Shown: positions 16,740 to 24,479 of the stretch, one piece after another
How positions within the stretch are numbered: the first letter of the stretch is position 1
Layout: every line of letters begins with the position of its first letter
Translations under genes and position numbers: made by a program
The notes under the pieces: generated by a model
Seen by the model: the letters and a program-made list of their open reading frames with translations, nothing else
Database searches by the model: none
Told to the model about the DNA's origin: nothing
DNA from: Flagellimonas chongwuensis
GTDB lineage: Bacteria; Bacteroidota; Bacteroidia; Flavobacteriales; Flavobacteriaceae
Assembly: GCF_013376415.1 (NCBI RefSeq)
Contig: NZ_WYET01000007.1
Coordinates: 124,001 to 188,000 of the forward strand
DNA: 64,000 bases
Direction: 5' to 3'

Positions 16740-17936
16740 ATGAAGAACGTTTCCTTTTTAGCAGAGCTACTCGAAAAAGACAGTATTACCGAGCATGTAA
16801 GGTCTATCTCCCTAAAAAATGATCCTAGCAAGGTGTATCTAAACACCAACGATAGGCAGGAATCCATTGGAGAAAATGTGCTCTATACTGATGTACCGGG
16901 ATACTTGAATATTTCTTTTGCTCAAAACGGCCAGAAAAAATGGGAAAAATCAGTGGCTACTTTTGAAGGTTCCTATATTGATTTAAAGAAATACAATGAC
17001 CTTGACCATTTCTTAAAAAGCAAATTGAGTTCCAAAAGAGCGTCAAGATTAAGAGCCTACAAAAGAACCTTGGAAAAGGTATTCCCTATAGAATATCAAT
17101 ATTATTATGGTGAGATACAGGATCATACCTATGAAAAATTGATGAACACCTTGAAACGGATGGTCACCACGCGTTTTGATGAAAAGCAAATGAACCATAT
17201 GGCCCTCACGGAATGGGATCGATTCAAGGAACTAGGAAAAGGACTTATTCGAGAAAAAAAAGCATCCTTGATCGTAATTTACCATGGTGATGAGCCTATA
17301 CACATTTCCTTCAATTATATCTGGAAACAATTGGTTTTTGGCTATGTCAGGGGTTTCAACATTGATTACTCCAAGTTTTATCTGGGGTATATCGATATTA
17401 TGATCCAACTACAATGGTGTTTTGAGATGGGCTTCGAAATCTATGACCTTTTACGGGAAAATATGGAGTATAAACTTCGTTTTGCCGATCATACCTATCT
17501 CTATGCCAATCATATAACGGTTGCCAAACAAGGACCTTTTTCTATAATAAGTCCTTTAATAACTTGGCTCTCGCTCTCACTAAAATTTGACATCTATTAC
17601 CCATTCATTTCAAGATTAAGAGCCATTTACCACCGAATCCCATTCTTGCCCAAAAGAAAGGAAAAGAGAATTCAGCCCTTATACCAATTGGAAAAACTGG
17701 ACAAAGAACAATGGGCAAAAATGGACAAGGAAAGATTCTCGCAAACTGGAATAGACTCTTTGAACGAACCCTATGGCAAACGAGCCGTATATCACTTTTT
17801 GTACCTTTCCAAAGAGAAACTGGAGCATCTCAAAATCTACACCAGTTTGGACGATGAGCATTCAATTATTTTGGAATGCCCCGACAGTTTAGGAAAAGTC
17901 ATTTTCAAAAACAGAGTGGAAAAGCATGGGAAATAA
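16740..17936 (+). CDS. CelD/FemAB-like GNAT acyltransferase, array member 4 (with C-terminal tail)
   Basis: A 398-residue member, the longest of the array. The core shows DVPGYLNI (51-58), TRFDEKQ (144-150), LIVIYHGDEPIHISFNY (177-193), FNIDYSKFYLG (206-216), LQWCFEMGF (224-232) and YDLLRENMEYKLRF (235-248). In the last block the usual Lys-Gly is replaced by Arg-Glu, unlike the other members. A C-terminal tail from about 310 ends in LKIYTS, then SLGKVIFK. Its final 11 bp overlap the start of member 5 (ATGGGAAATAA), implying coupled translation. The changed motif could mean altered substrate or reduced activity. Confidence 0.77.
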   Translation: MKNVSFLAELLEKDSITEHVRSISLKNDPSKVYLNTNDRQESIGENVLYTDVPGYLNISFAQNGQKKWEKSVATFEGSYIDLKKYNDLDHFLKSKLSSKRASRLRAYKRTLEKVFPIEYQYYYGEIQDHTYEKLMNTLKRMVTTRFDEKQMNHMALTEWDRFKELGKGLIREKKASLIVIYHGDEPIHISFNYIWKQLVFGYVRGFNIDYSKFYLGYIDIMIQLQWCFEMGFEIYDLLRENMEYKLRFADHTYLYANHITVAKQGPFSIISPLITWLSLSLKFDIYYPFISRLRAIYHRIPFLPKRKEKRIQPLYQLEKLDKEQWAKMDKERFSQTGIDSLNEPYGKRAVYHFLYLSKEKLEHLKIYTSLDDEHSIILECPDSLGKVIFKNRVEKHGK

Positions 17937-19104
17937 ACCATCCAATAAAATCATCTTTTTGAGATCGCTATTAGCAGATGAAAGATTTCCTGATGCCATC
18001 GAAAAGGTGTTGGACTCCAGAAATGGCCTTCCACTCTATGAAAAAAAATCAGCCAAACCACTACTGATAGAAAATAAGTCCTTTGTCCTTCAAGATGTGC
18101 CCGGTTACGTAAATTTGATATTAGGTCAACATCAGAAAAAGTTTTCAATCCATACCATTACCACTCAACATACGCATGTAATAGAACTCGAGCGATATTT
18201 GGATGGGAACCAATACATGGAGCAACATTTTGGTCCAAAAACCCGGTCTGCCCTTAGAAGGTATAAAAAACGCTTGGAGGAATGTTTTGATATCCGATAT
18301 GAAGTATTTCAAGCCAACATCGATAAAAAATGGTACAATGAAATCTTTGAACAACTTAGAACACTCATGATAAGAAGGTTCAAAGAAAAGAACGAAGAGA
18401 ACTATGAACTGCCGCATCTTGACGAAATAAAGGCAGATCTGTACCCAATGCTATTGCAAAATCGGGCAACATTATTCGTCATATATGCAAATGGAGAACC
18501 CATCAGTATCAGGATCAATATGATGAAGGACAAACTGGCCTTTTACATACTCAGTGCGTATAATCCGGATTATGATGTGTTTCGATTGGGAAAATTGGAC
18601 ATGTGGCAAAATATTTCTTGGTTCATAAATCAAGGCTACATCGCATACGACCTGCTAAAAGGATATGCCTACATCAAGGAAAAATGGTCGGACAGAACGT
18701 ATGCCAACAACCTGGTTTTTGTAAACGGGAGCTCAAGTTTATGGAACCGGCTAAAGTTTTGCGGTACCCTAACAAGTTTGCGACTTAAGCACACCATGGT
18801 AAAAAAATTAAAATATATAGGGCTGGACAAAATCATACAGCGAACAAAAACAGGAAGAGCAAAACATCTTGACAAAGCCAACTATGTGGTTTTACCTTTG
18901 AAAGAAACAGAAGCCATCGAAATAATCCAAAAAAATGCCCGGATAAACCTAAAAGAAAACAAATCACTGATTGCACCGATTATTGAGCTAGCGTATAAAC
19001 ATCGATGCCGTTTCGACCAGATACAAGTGTTCTTAAAAAACGAAAAATCCATGGAATACTATATCCATATCAAGGACCGTTACTATTTTTTAAAGGTAAG
19101 TTGA
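17926..19104 (+). CDS. CelD/FemAB-like GNAT acyltransferase, array member 5 (with C-terminal tail)
   Basis: A 392-residue member that starts inside the end of member 4 (11 bp overlap). Core blocks are QDVPGYVNL (56-64), RRFKEKN (150-156), LFVIYANGEPISIRIN (183-198), YNPDYDVFRLG (212-222), ISWFINQGY (230-238) and YDLLKG (241-246) followed by YIKEKW. The tail (about 300-392) ends with IQVFLKNEK and YYFLKV, matching the tail pattern of members 3, 4 and 7. Members 4 and 5 share DVPGY, so they may be sister copies. Donor and acceptor cannot be predicted. Confidence 0.77.
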   Translation: MGNKPSNKIIFLRSLLADERFPDAIEKVLDSRNGLPLYEKKSAKPLLIENKSFVLQDVPGYVNLILGQHQKKFSIHTITTQHTHVIELERYLDGNQYMEQHFGPKTRSALRRYKKRLEECFDIRYEVFQANIDKKWYNEIFEQLRTLMIRRFKEKNEENYELPHLDEIKADLYPMLLQNRATLFVIYANGEPISIRINMMKDKLAFYILSAYNPDYDVFRLGKLDMWQNISWFINQGYIAYDLLKGYAYIKEKWSDRTYANNLVFVNGSSSLWNRLKFCGTLTSLRLKHTMVKKLKYIGLDKIIQRTKTGRAKHLDKANYVVLPLKETEAIEIIQKNARINLKENKSLIAPIIELAYKHRCRFDQIQVFLKNEKSMEYYIHIKDRYYFLKVS

Positions 19105-19126
19105 TCCCTTCCAAAACCACAGACCA

Positions 19127-20101
19127 ATGAGAGCTAGGTTTCTTCTTGACATACTTTTGGGGCCTTCCCATATCATAAAACCTGTCCTTACGGGCAAGGT
19201 GGATGACGAGGGGAGATATCAGGTGTCATTGGGCGAAAACCAAGATAAGGATAAGACTTACACCATAATCGATGTGCCCGACCATCAACCGGTAAAATTT
19301 ATGGAATCGCTTGCTTCCCATAGCAGGCTTGTTTCTCCTCTATACCAAGGTTATCTTATAGAATTAAACGGACACGATAGCTTCGAAGATTATTTCAGGG
19401 CACGTTTTAACGCAAAAGGAGCCAGAAATCTAAGGAGGCAAGGTAAAAAGCTTATCAAGGAAACCTTTGCCCGTAAGGTCACTTATTACGGAAATACAGA
19501 AAGAGAAACTCTGGACATGCTATTTGAAAAATTGGGCCAGTTCTTGGAAAAGCGGTTTGAGCAAAAGGAAGTGTCCAACTATGAGATTCCACTCTTGCCC
19601 CTTTATAAAAAGATGTTCCAAAAATTGCTCCCAGAAAAAAAAGCTGTGATTTTTTCCTTGCTCGATGGGAACGACCCCATAGCTTTGGGCATCGGTTTTA
19701 TTTATGGAGATACGCTTTATCTTTTCAATATTGCATATGATATGGACTACTCCCAATATGGGCCGGGAAACCAAATTATGATAGAGGCCGTGGCTTGGTG
19801 CTTTGATAACGGTATCACCCGTGTAGATATGGGCCGGGGCGATTTTTTACACAAAAGAAAATGGGTAAATACTTCGTACACTTATACACAAATAGACCTG
19901 TACGACCCTAAAAATATTGGAACAAGGTTGCGGGCTTTACTTTCTTGGACCTTGAACACCTCTCGCTTTTATGGAATCCGATTCCTAAAAAAACTACAGG
20001 TGCACCAATTGGCCAAAAGATGGTTTATTTGGAAATATAGGGTCAAAGGTCTGCTAAGTGCTAAAAAAAATCATTCCCAAAAAAATATATCTGAGTCCTG
20101 A
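19127..20101 (+). CDS. CelD/FemAB-like GNAT acyltransferase, array member 6
   Basis: A 324-residue member without the extra tail. Core blocks are IDVPDHQPV (48-56), KRFEQKE (142-148), DPIALGIGFIYG (183-194), YDMDYSQYGPG (204-214), AWCFDNGI (223-230) and VDMGRGDFLHKRKW (233-246). The end of the core (MGRGD) differs from the SKG/MKG of its relatives. By eye this is one of the most diverged members. Its ATG lies 22 bp after member 5 and its stop is 2 bp before member 7. Confidence 0.77.
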   Translation: MRARFLLDILLGPSHIIKPVLTGKVDDEGRYQVSLGENQDKDKTYTIIDVPDHQPVKFMESLASHSRLVSPLYQGYLIELNGHDSFEDYFRARFNAKGARNLRRQGKKLIKETFARKVTYYGNTERETLDMLFEKLGQFLEKRFEQKEVSNYEIPLLPLYKKMFQKLLPEKKAVIFSLLDGNDPIALGIGFIYGDTLYLFNIAYDMDYSQYGPGNQIMIEAVAWCFDNGITRVDMGRGDFLHKRKWVNTSYTYTQIDLYDPKNIGTRLRALLSWTLNTSRFYGIRFLKKLQVHQLAKRWFIWKYRVKGLLSAKKNHSQKNISES

Positions 20102-20103
20102 CC

Positions 20104-21276
20104 ATGAGCAAAGTAAAACACATAAATATCTTTCAATCCCTTTATGAACGGGGGAACTTGCCCATGGAATTGATGTATGCCAAAATAATGGACACCTCTT
20201 TAGAAGAGGATGGATATACATGGCTTCAACAGGGCAAAAATGCAATTTCGTGTCGTTTAGTCCCCTCCTATTTTACGGTTGACCAATTATTCTCATGCAA
20301 CATCAGAACTGTTGATCAATACAATTGGGGGTATTCCATTGATCTCTCCAATTGCTCCTCCATCGATGACTACCTATCTTCACAGTTCAAATCAAAGCCA
20401 AGGAGTATCATTCGACGTTATGTCAACAGACTGGAAACTTGTTTCCCAATATCATACAAGCTGTATCATGGGGAACTTGAAAAGGAGATTTACAACGCTG
20501 TTTTTGATTCACTACGTGATATGATCAAGAAACGGTTTCAAGAACGCGAAGAGACCCATAAAGAAATGTGGAGATGGGAAGGACTAAAACAAAACACCTA
20601 TCAACAAATCTTAAACAAGCAGGCCTCGTTATTTGTGATTTATGATGGAAACAAACCCATAGAGATATCCTTAAATTATCATATGGGTCCAGTTCTTTTC
20701 AGTTCGGTATCGTCATACGACCTTGACTACGGAAAGTTCGGCCTTGGCCATGTAGAAATCTACAAACAGCTGGAGTGGTGCCTATCCAATGGATATAAAT
20801 TATTTGAAATGGGTGTCGGCGGAATGGATTACAAAAGAAAATGGAGCAACCATATCTACCAGTTTTCTCACTGGATAATAACCCCAAAAGAAAATTTTTT
20901 CCTAGGGTTGGTCGGTAAGATTGAACTCTGGAAGGTTCGTCTGAAGGAATATCTAAAATCAAAAAAAATGAACGAACTCCGTGATAGGGTTATTGAACTC
21001 ATCAATTTTGATAAAACAAAGAAAATAGTTTTGGATGAAGTTGATTTTTCAACTGAAGCAGTCAATGGTCACATCGACTTTCAAATGCTAACGCTGTTAA
21101 CTCCCAAAGAGGTGGAACAGATAGAAGGGCTTAGAAAGGCTATTAACGATTTTCTCTATACCAATACCTTGGGCTACTCAAAAATCAAAGTATATAAGGC
21201 CAATAGCAATTCCAGAGGCTTTTTGGTAGGATATAATTACCAAGGAAAAGATAAATTCATCGAACTAACACGCTAA
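20104..21276 (+). CDS. CelD/FemAB-like GNAT acyltransferase, array member 7 (with C-terminal tail)
   Basis: The 390-residue last member of the array. Core blocks are CRLVPSYF (50-57, where the usual Asp before VP is Leu), KRFQERE (143-149), LFVIYDGNKPIEISLNY (176-192), YDLDYGKFGLG (205-215), LEWCLSNGY (223-231) and FEMGVGGMDYKRKW (234-247). The tail from about 300 ends with IKVYKANSN and FIELTR, like members 3-5. It starts 2 bp after member 6. After it comes a 323 bp gap, so the array transcript probably ends here. Confidence 0.77.
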   Translation: MSKVKHINIFQSLYERGNLPMELMYAKIMDTSLEEDGYTWLQQGKNAISCRLVPSYFTVDQLFSCNIRTVDQYNWGYSIDLSNCSSIDDYLSSQFKSKPRSIIRRYVNRLETCFPISYKLYHGELEKEIYNAVFDSLRDMIKKRFQEREETHKEMWRWEGLKQNTYQQILNKQASLFVIYDGNKPIEISLNYHMGPVLFSSVSSYDLDYGKFGLGHVEIYKQLEWCLSNGYKLFEMGVGGMDYKRKWSNHIYQFSHWIITPKENFFLGLVGKIELWKVRLKEYLKSKKMNELRDRVIELINFDKTKKIVLDEVDFSTEAVNGHIDFQMLTLLTPKEVEQIEGLRKAINDFLYTNTLGYSKIKVYKANSNSRGFLVGYNYQGKDKFIELTR

Positions 21277-21599
21277 TAAAATTAAACAAACCACTATTGG
21301 CTAGATTAATTAGGAACATATTAAATAAATTATGTCGTCTAATTTGAGCATTATATCATAAAAATATCCCTATTGATAATTTCTCTTTTTATTTTTAAAC
21401 CATATAGACAAATAAAAGAATTAGGCTGGCTTAATTAAAAGCCTATCAATAAAAAAAGATGACAATATACTCCCCAAAATTGTCTTTTCCTGAACTTATT
21501 TATTATGATAAATCATTTTATACTTATTGATATGGGCCAGACCAAATCATGGTGCTTTACCCCATTGGCAAATAACATTTTGAAACAGGGATAAGGCTT
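21277..21599. other. AT-rich intergenic gap between GNAT array and ligase operon
   Basis: This 323 bp AT-rich stretch splits the plus-strand island into two transcription units. It has a weak terminator-like hairpin (GACAAT at 21461-21466 pairing with ATTGTC at 21479-21484, then TTTT) and a short dyad around 21422-21445. A 20-codon reading frame at 21532-21594 has no recognisable similarity and is not called a gene. No TAnnTTTG promoter box was found, although a promoter for the next unit is expected here. Confidence 0.4.
21461..21488 (+). terminator. Weak hairpin plus T-tract after the GNAT array
   Basis: A 6 bp stem (GACAAT/ATTGTC) with a 12-base loop is followed by TTTT. It is short and A/T-rich and lies 185 bp after the stop of the last array gene, so termination here is possible rather than clear. 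Confidence 0.25.
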
Positions 21600-22700
21600 A
21601 TGAACAAAAATGATCTACAGGTAGTTTTTTTGACTAAAAAAGAACTACGAGAATATCTTCAATCCCCACAGGACCAGCGTACATATCAATTACCTTTTTC
21701 CCTGAACAAGGCACAATGGCTCTTGGACAAACCGGGACTTGATGAAAACGATCTCTTGGCCGTAATGGCAGTTTCAAGAGGGGAACTACTGAGTTTTGCC
21801 CACTTGGTGCCGGATTTCCTGTCTTCACCCGACCAAGATACCGGAACTAAGATATACTGGATAGTGCAATGGTGGGCGGCACCTTCTGTCAAAAGTACTG
21901 TTGTCTCTACCTATGTTTTTAGTGAAGCCCTACGGTTGAGCAACAACATGGCATTGACCAAGGCCTATGAAGAAAATGCCGATACCTTTTATAAAAAGCA
22001 ACCTTTCACTGTCATCGGAACCATGGACCGGCACACCATTTTTATAGGGGCAGCCAAGGACATGGTAAACCAAAAGCTACATTTACCCAAATGGTTGAGC
22101 CCCATTACGAGTTGGGTGGAATCCATTTCAATGAAATACTATAATGCCATCAATAGTTCACGGATAAATACTCTGACAAAGGATTTAGACCTCAGGTATA
22201 TGAACCAATTGGATGGAGAGGCTTGGAATTTTATTCAACCTTACATCCAAAGTGACTTGGCTGCAAAAAGTTTGGCCCAAATCAATTGGCAATTGGACCC
22301 TAGGCAGTATGTATCAAAACCATGGAACCATGGTAAAATGGATGGTTCAAAAATTAAGGGATTTGCCGAGAGGATAGGCATTGTCAGCTTTCTTGTGTAC
22401 CGTGATGGGAAGTCGATCGGTTTTATTTCCTTCCACTACATACACAGTACGGCCTATATGAAATATTGTATTGCCAACGATGCCGATATGCCAATGGTAT
22501 GTGCTTGTTTATATAAGAACCTATACAAATTGAACATTTCTTATATGTTCACGGACAATCAAACTTTGGCGGAACATTTCACCAAGACCTTGTCCGTTTT
22601 TTATCATTATCGTCAAACCAAAAAGTCCATGGCACATAATACCTTGCACAAAGAACTACAGGTATCGCAATTGGCCGAACAGGATGGACACTTTATTTAA
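21600..22700 (+). CDS. Orphan GNAT-like acyltransferase preceding the ligase
   Basis: A 366-residue protein not assigned to a known family with certainty. The C-terminal part (about 205-345) looks like a GNAT fold, with FLVYRDGKSIGFISFHYI (about 258-275) as a beta-hairpin like the central strands of acyltransferases. The N-terminal half contains WIVQWWAAPSVKS and shows no motif I recognise. It lacks the signature blocks of the seven-member array, so it is a separate type. It starts a new transcript unit after a 323 bp gap and is followed after 9 bp by the adenylate-forming ligase and then the carrier protein. That makes a role in using or making the carrier-bound acyl group likely (inference). 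Confidence 0.6.
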   Translation: MNKNDLQVVFLTKKELREYLQSPQDQRTYQLPFSLNKAQWLLDKPGLDENDLLAVMAVSRGELLSFAHLVPDFLSSPDQDTGTKIYWIVQWWAAPSVKSTVVSTYVFSEALRLSNNMALTKAYEENADTFYKKQPFTVIGTMDRHTIFIGAAKDMVNQKLHLPKWLSPITSWVESISMKYYNAINSSRINTLTKDLDLRYMNQLDGEAWNFIQPYIQSDLAAKSLAQINWQLDPRQYVSKPWNHGKMDGSKIKGFAERIGIVSFLVYRDGKSIGFISFHYIHSTAYMKYCIANDADMPMVCACLYKNLYKLNISYMFTDNQTLAEHFTKTLSVFYHYRQTKKSMAHNTLHKELQVSQLAEQDGHFI

Positions 22701-22709
22701 CCCAGCAAT

Positions 22710-24203
22710 ATGAAATTTCTCGAGACCCTTCAAAATTCCATTGAGGTACACAGTGACCGAAATGCTTTTTTTATCAACGGAAATCATTATACCTATCGGG
22801 AACTGGGTACGGCCATAACGGCAATTAGAGTGGCCATACAGAAAGAAATACCATTATCTGAGAAATATGTGGGACTGATCACCAATGATGACTTGGAGAC
22901 CTATGCGGCTATCATTGCGCTTTGGTTCGAGGGGAAAGCCTATGTTGCCATCAATCCCATTTATCCCAAATCAAGAAACGAAGAGATTCTTGCCCAGACC
23001 AATTCAATGTTTGTAATGGACTCTTCACCATCACCGTATTTTGAAAAGGGGTTTAAGGTCATTACAACCCATACGCTGGATATGGTTGATAATAATGACC
23101 TTTCTGCTCCCAAAAAAGTGGAGCCAAACGATATTGCCTATGTCATCTTTACATCGGGAAGTACGGGCATACCTAAAGGGGCTCCGGTCAGTTTCAAGAA
23201 CCTGAACGGTTTTGCCAATGCCATTGACAACAACCTTTCCTTCTCGCTTTCCGAGACAGACCGTTGCCTACAAATGTTCGAATTGACCTTTGACATGTCT
23301 GTGGTATCCTACCTTGCCCCTTTGTTAAAAGGAGCTTGTGTATATACGGTGCCAAAGGATAGCATCAAGTATTTTCAGATCATTAAATTGTTATCCGAGC
23401 ACCAACTTACCCTGTTGATCATGGTTCCCTCAATTATTCATTTCCTAAGACCTTATTTCAAAGAAATTCGAAGTGAAAGCGTCCGATATTCCTGTTTTGC
23501 CGGAGGCAAACTCTATAGTGATATTGGCAAGGAGTGGAACGCATGTATTCCAAATGCCCAGATCATCAACTACTATGGCCCTACCGAGACCACCATATAT
23601 TGTGGAGGTTATCTCTTTGACAAAGAAGGGAACAACAAAGAGGAAAACGGAGTGGTGTCCATAGGCAAACCTTTTGACAATACCACCTATTTGGTCATCG
23701 ATGAAAACAACAATGAAGTAGAAGATGGACAAACGGGAGAATTATGTATTGCGGGGGAGCAATTGTTCCCTGGTTATATCCAAAACGAAGAAAGGAACAA
23801 GCTAGTCTTTTTTGAAAAACAACATAATGGTAAATCTCTACGGTTTTACAAATCAGGCGATATGTGTTATCGTGATCAAGATGGGGATTATATGTATGTG
23901 GGCCGTGCCGACTTTCAGGTTAAAATAAGAGGGTTCCGTGTGGAACTGGGGGAAATTGAATACCACGTAAAGAAAAAATTACCGGGCTTGGATATCACGG
24001 TAATCGATTTGGATGACGGGAACGGAAATACCGAACTCGGTCTTGCCGTTTGTTCGAAGGAAATAGACTTGAAACCTACCCTTTCATATTTGAAGGAAAA
24101 CTTACCTCCATATATGATTCCAACAAGGTTCCTATTTGTAGACAAATTGCCTCACAGTGTCAATGATAAAATTGATATGAAGAAACTTAGAACACTTTTT
24201 TAA
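22710..24203 (+). CDS. DltA-like AMP-forming ligase (stand-alone adenylation enzyme)
   Basis: The 497-residue ANL-superfamily enzyme activates a carboxylic acid, often an amino acid, as an acyl-AMP and loads it on a carrier protein. Core motifs are FTSGSTGIPKG (147-157, phosphate loop), NYYGPTETTIY (about 287-297), YKSGDMCYRDQDG (about 385-397), GRADFQVKIRGFRVELGEIE (the hinge region) and Lys487 in NDKID as the adenylation lysine. The length and layout match DltA and stand-alone NRPS adenylation enzymes without condensation or thioester domains. The substrate cannot be read from the pocket by eye. A carrier protein follows 21 bp downstream, completing a DltA/DltC-type pair. Confidence 0.88.
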   Translation: MKFLETLQNSIEVHSDRNAFFINGNHYTYRELGTAITAIRVAIQKEIPLSEKYVGLITNDDLETYAAIIALWFEGKAYVAINPIYPKSRNEEILAQTNSMFVMDSSPSPYFEKGFKVITTHTLDMVDNNDLSAPKKVEPNDIAYVIFTSGSTGIPKGAPVSFKNLNGFANAIDNNLSFSLSETDRCLQMFELTFDMSVVSYLAPLLKGACVYTVPKDSIKYFQIIKLLSEHQLTLLIMVPSIIHFLRPYFKEIRSESVRYSCFAGGKLYSDIGKEWNACIPNAQIINYYGPTETTIYCGGYLFDKEGNNKEENGVVSIGKPFDNTTYLVIDENNNEVEDGQTGELCIAGEQLFPGYIQNEERNKLVFFEKQHNGKSLRFYKSGDMCYRDQDGDYMYVGRADFQVKIRGFRVELGEIEYHVKKKLPGLDITVIDLDDGNGNTELGLAVCSKEIDLKPTLSYLKENLPPYMIPTRFLFVDKLPHSVNDKIDMKKLRTLF

Positions 24204-24224
24204 ATAAAATAGAATTACAAAGCA

Positions 24225-24470
24225 ATGACAAACGACGAAAAGATATTGACTGAGCTTAAAGAAATATTCATAGAGACCCTTGGTCACGATAATTTTGAGC
24301 TCGATGGGAACACCACGGCCAACGATGTTGACGGTTGGGATTCCGTGACACACATGATGCTCATCAATGAGGTCGAGAAGAAATATGACATGAAGTTCTC
24401 TTTAATGGACCTAATGAGCCTTGAAAGAGTGGCCGATTTGGTGAAGGCCATAGAAAATAGACAGGCTTAG
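24225..24470 (+). CDS. Acyl/peptidyl carrier protein (DltC-like)
   Basis: An 81-residue carrier protein. The phosphopantetheine attachment site is Ser40 in GWDSVTHM (37-44). The rest folds as a four-helix ACP (LTELKEIFIETLG at the start, VEKKYDMKFSLMDLMSL after the site). It would be charged by the ligase encoded just upstream and hand the thioester-bound group to an MBOAT or GNAT acyltransferase. It is short, has no additional domain and is distinct from a fatty-acid AcpP in lacking the usual DSLDTVE pattern. It ends convergently, 9 bp from the minus-strand SGNH gene. Confidence 0.88.
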   Translation: MTNDEKILTELKEIFIETLGHDNFELDGNTTANDVDGWDSVTHMMLINEVEKKYDMKFSLMDLMSLERVADLVKAIENRQA

Positions 24471-24479
24471 ATTTATGAA

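Noticed and set aside
13537-21276. The GNAT array as a recent DNA-level tandem duplication or mobile element
   Set aside because: The copies are strongly diverged in protein sequence, no long DNA repeats were seen at junctions, and no transposase, integrase or att-like repeats are present.
21422-21445. Dyad TAGGCT...AGCCTA considered as a terminator
   Set aside because: The stem is only 6 bp and the downstream bases are A-rich, not T-rich, on the plus strand.
21532-21594. A 20-codon plus-strand frame with ATG just before the orphan GNAT gene
   Set aside because: It is too short to judge, has no similarity or clear start signal, and could arise by chance.
22710-24470. Start of a nonribosomal peptide synthetase
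   Set aside because: Only an adenylation enzyme and a carrier are present. There is no condensation, thioesterase or reductase domain.
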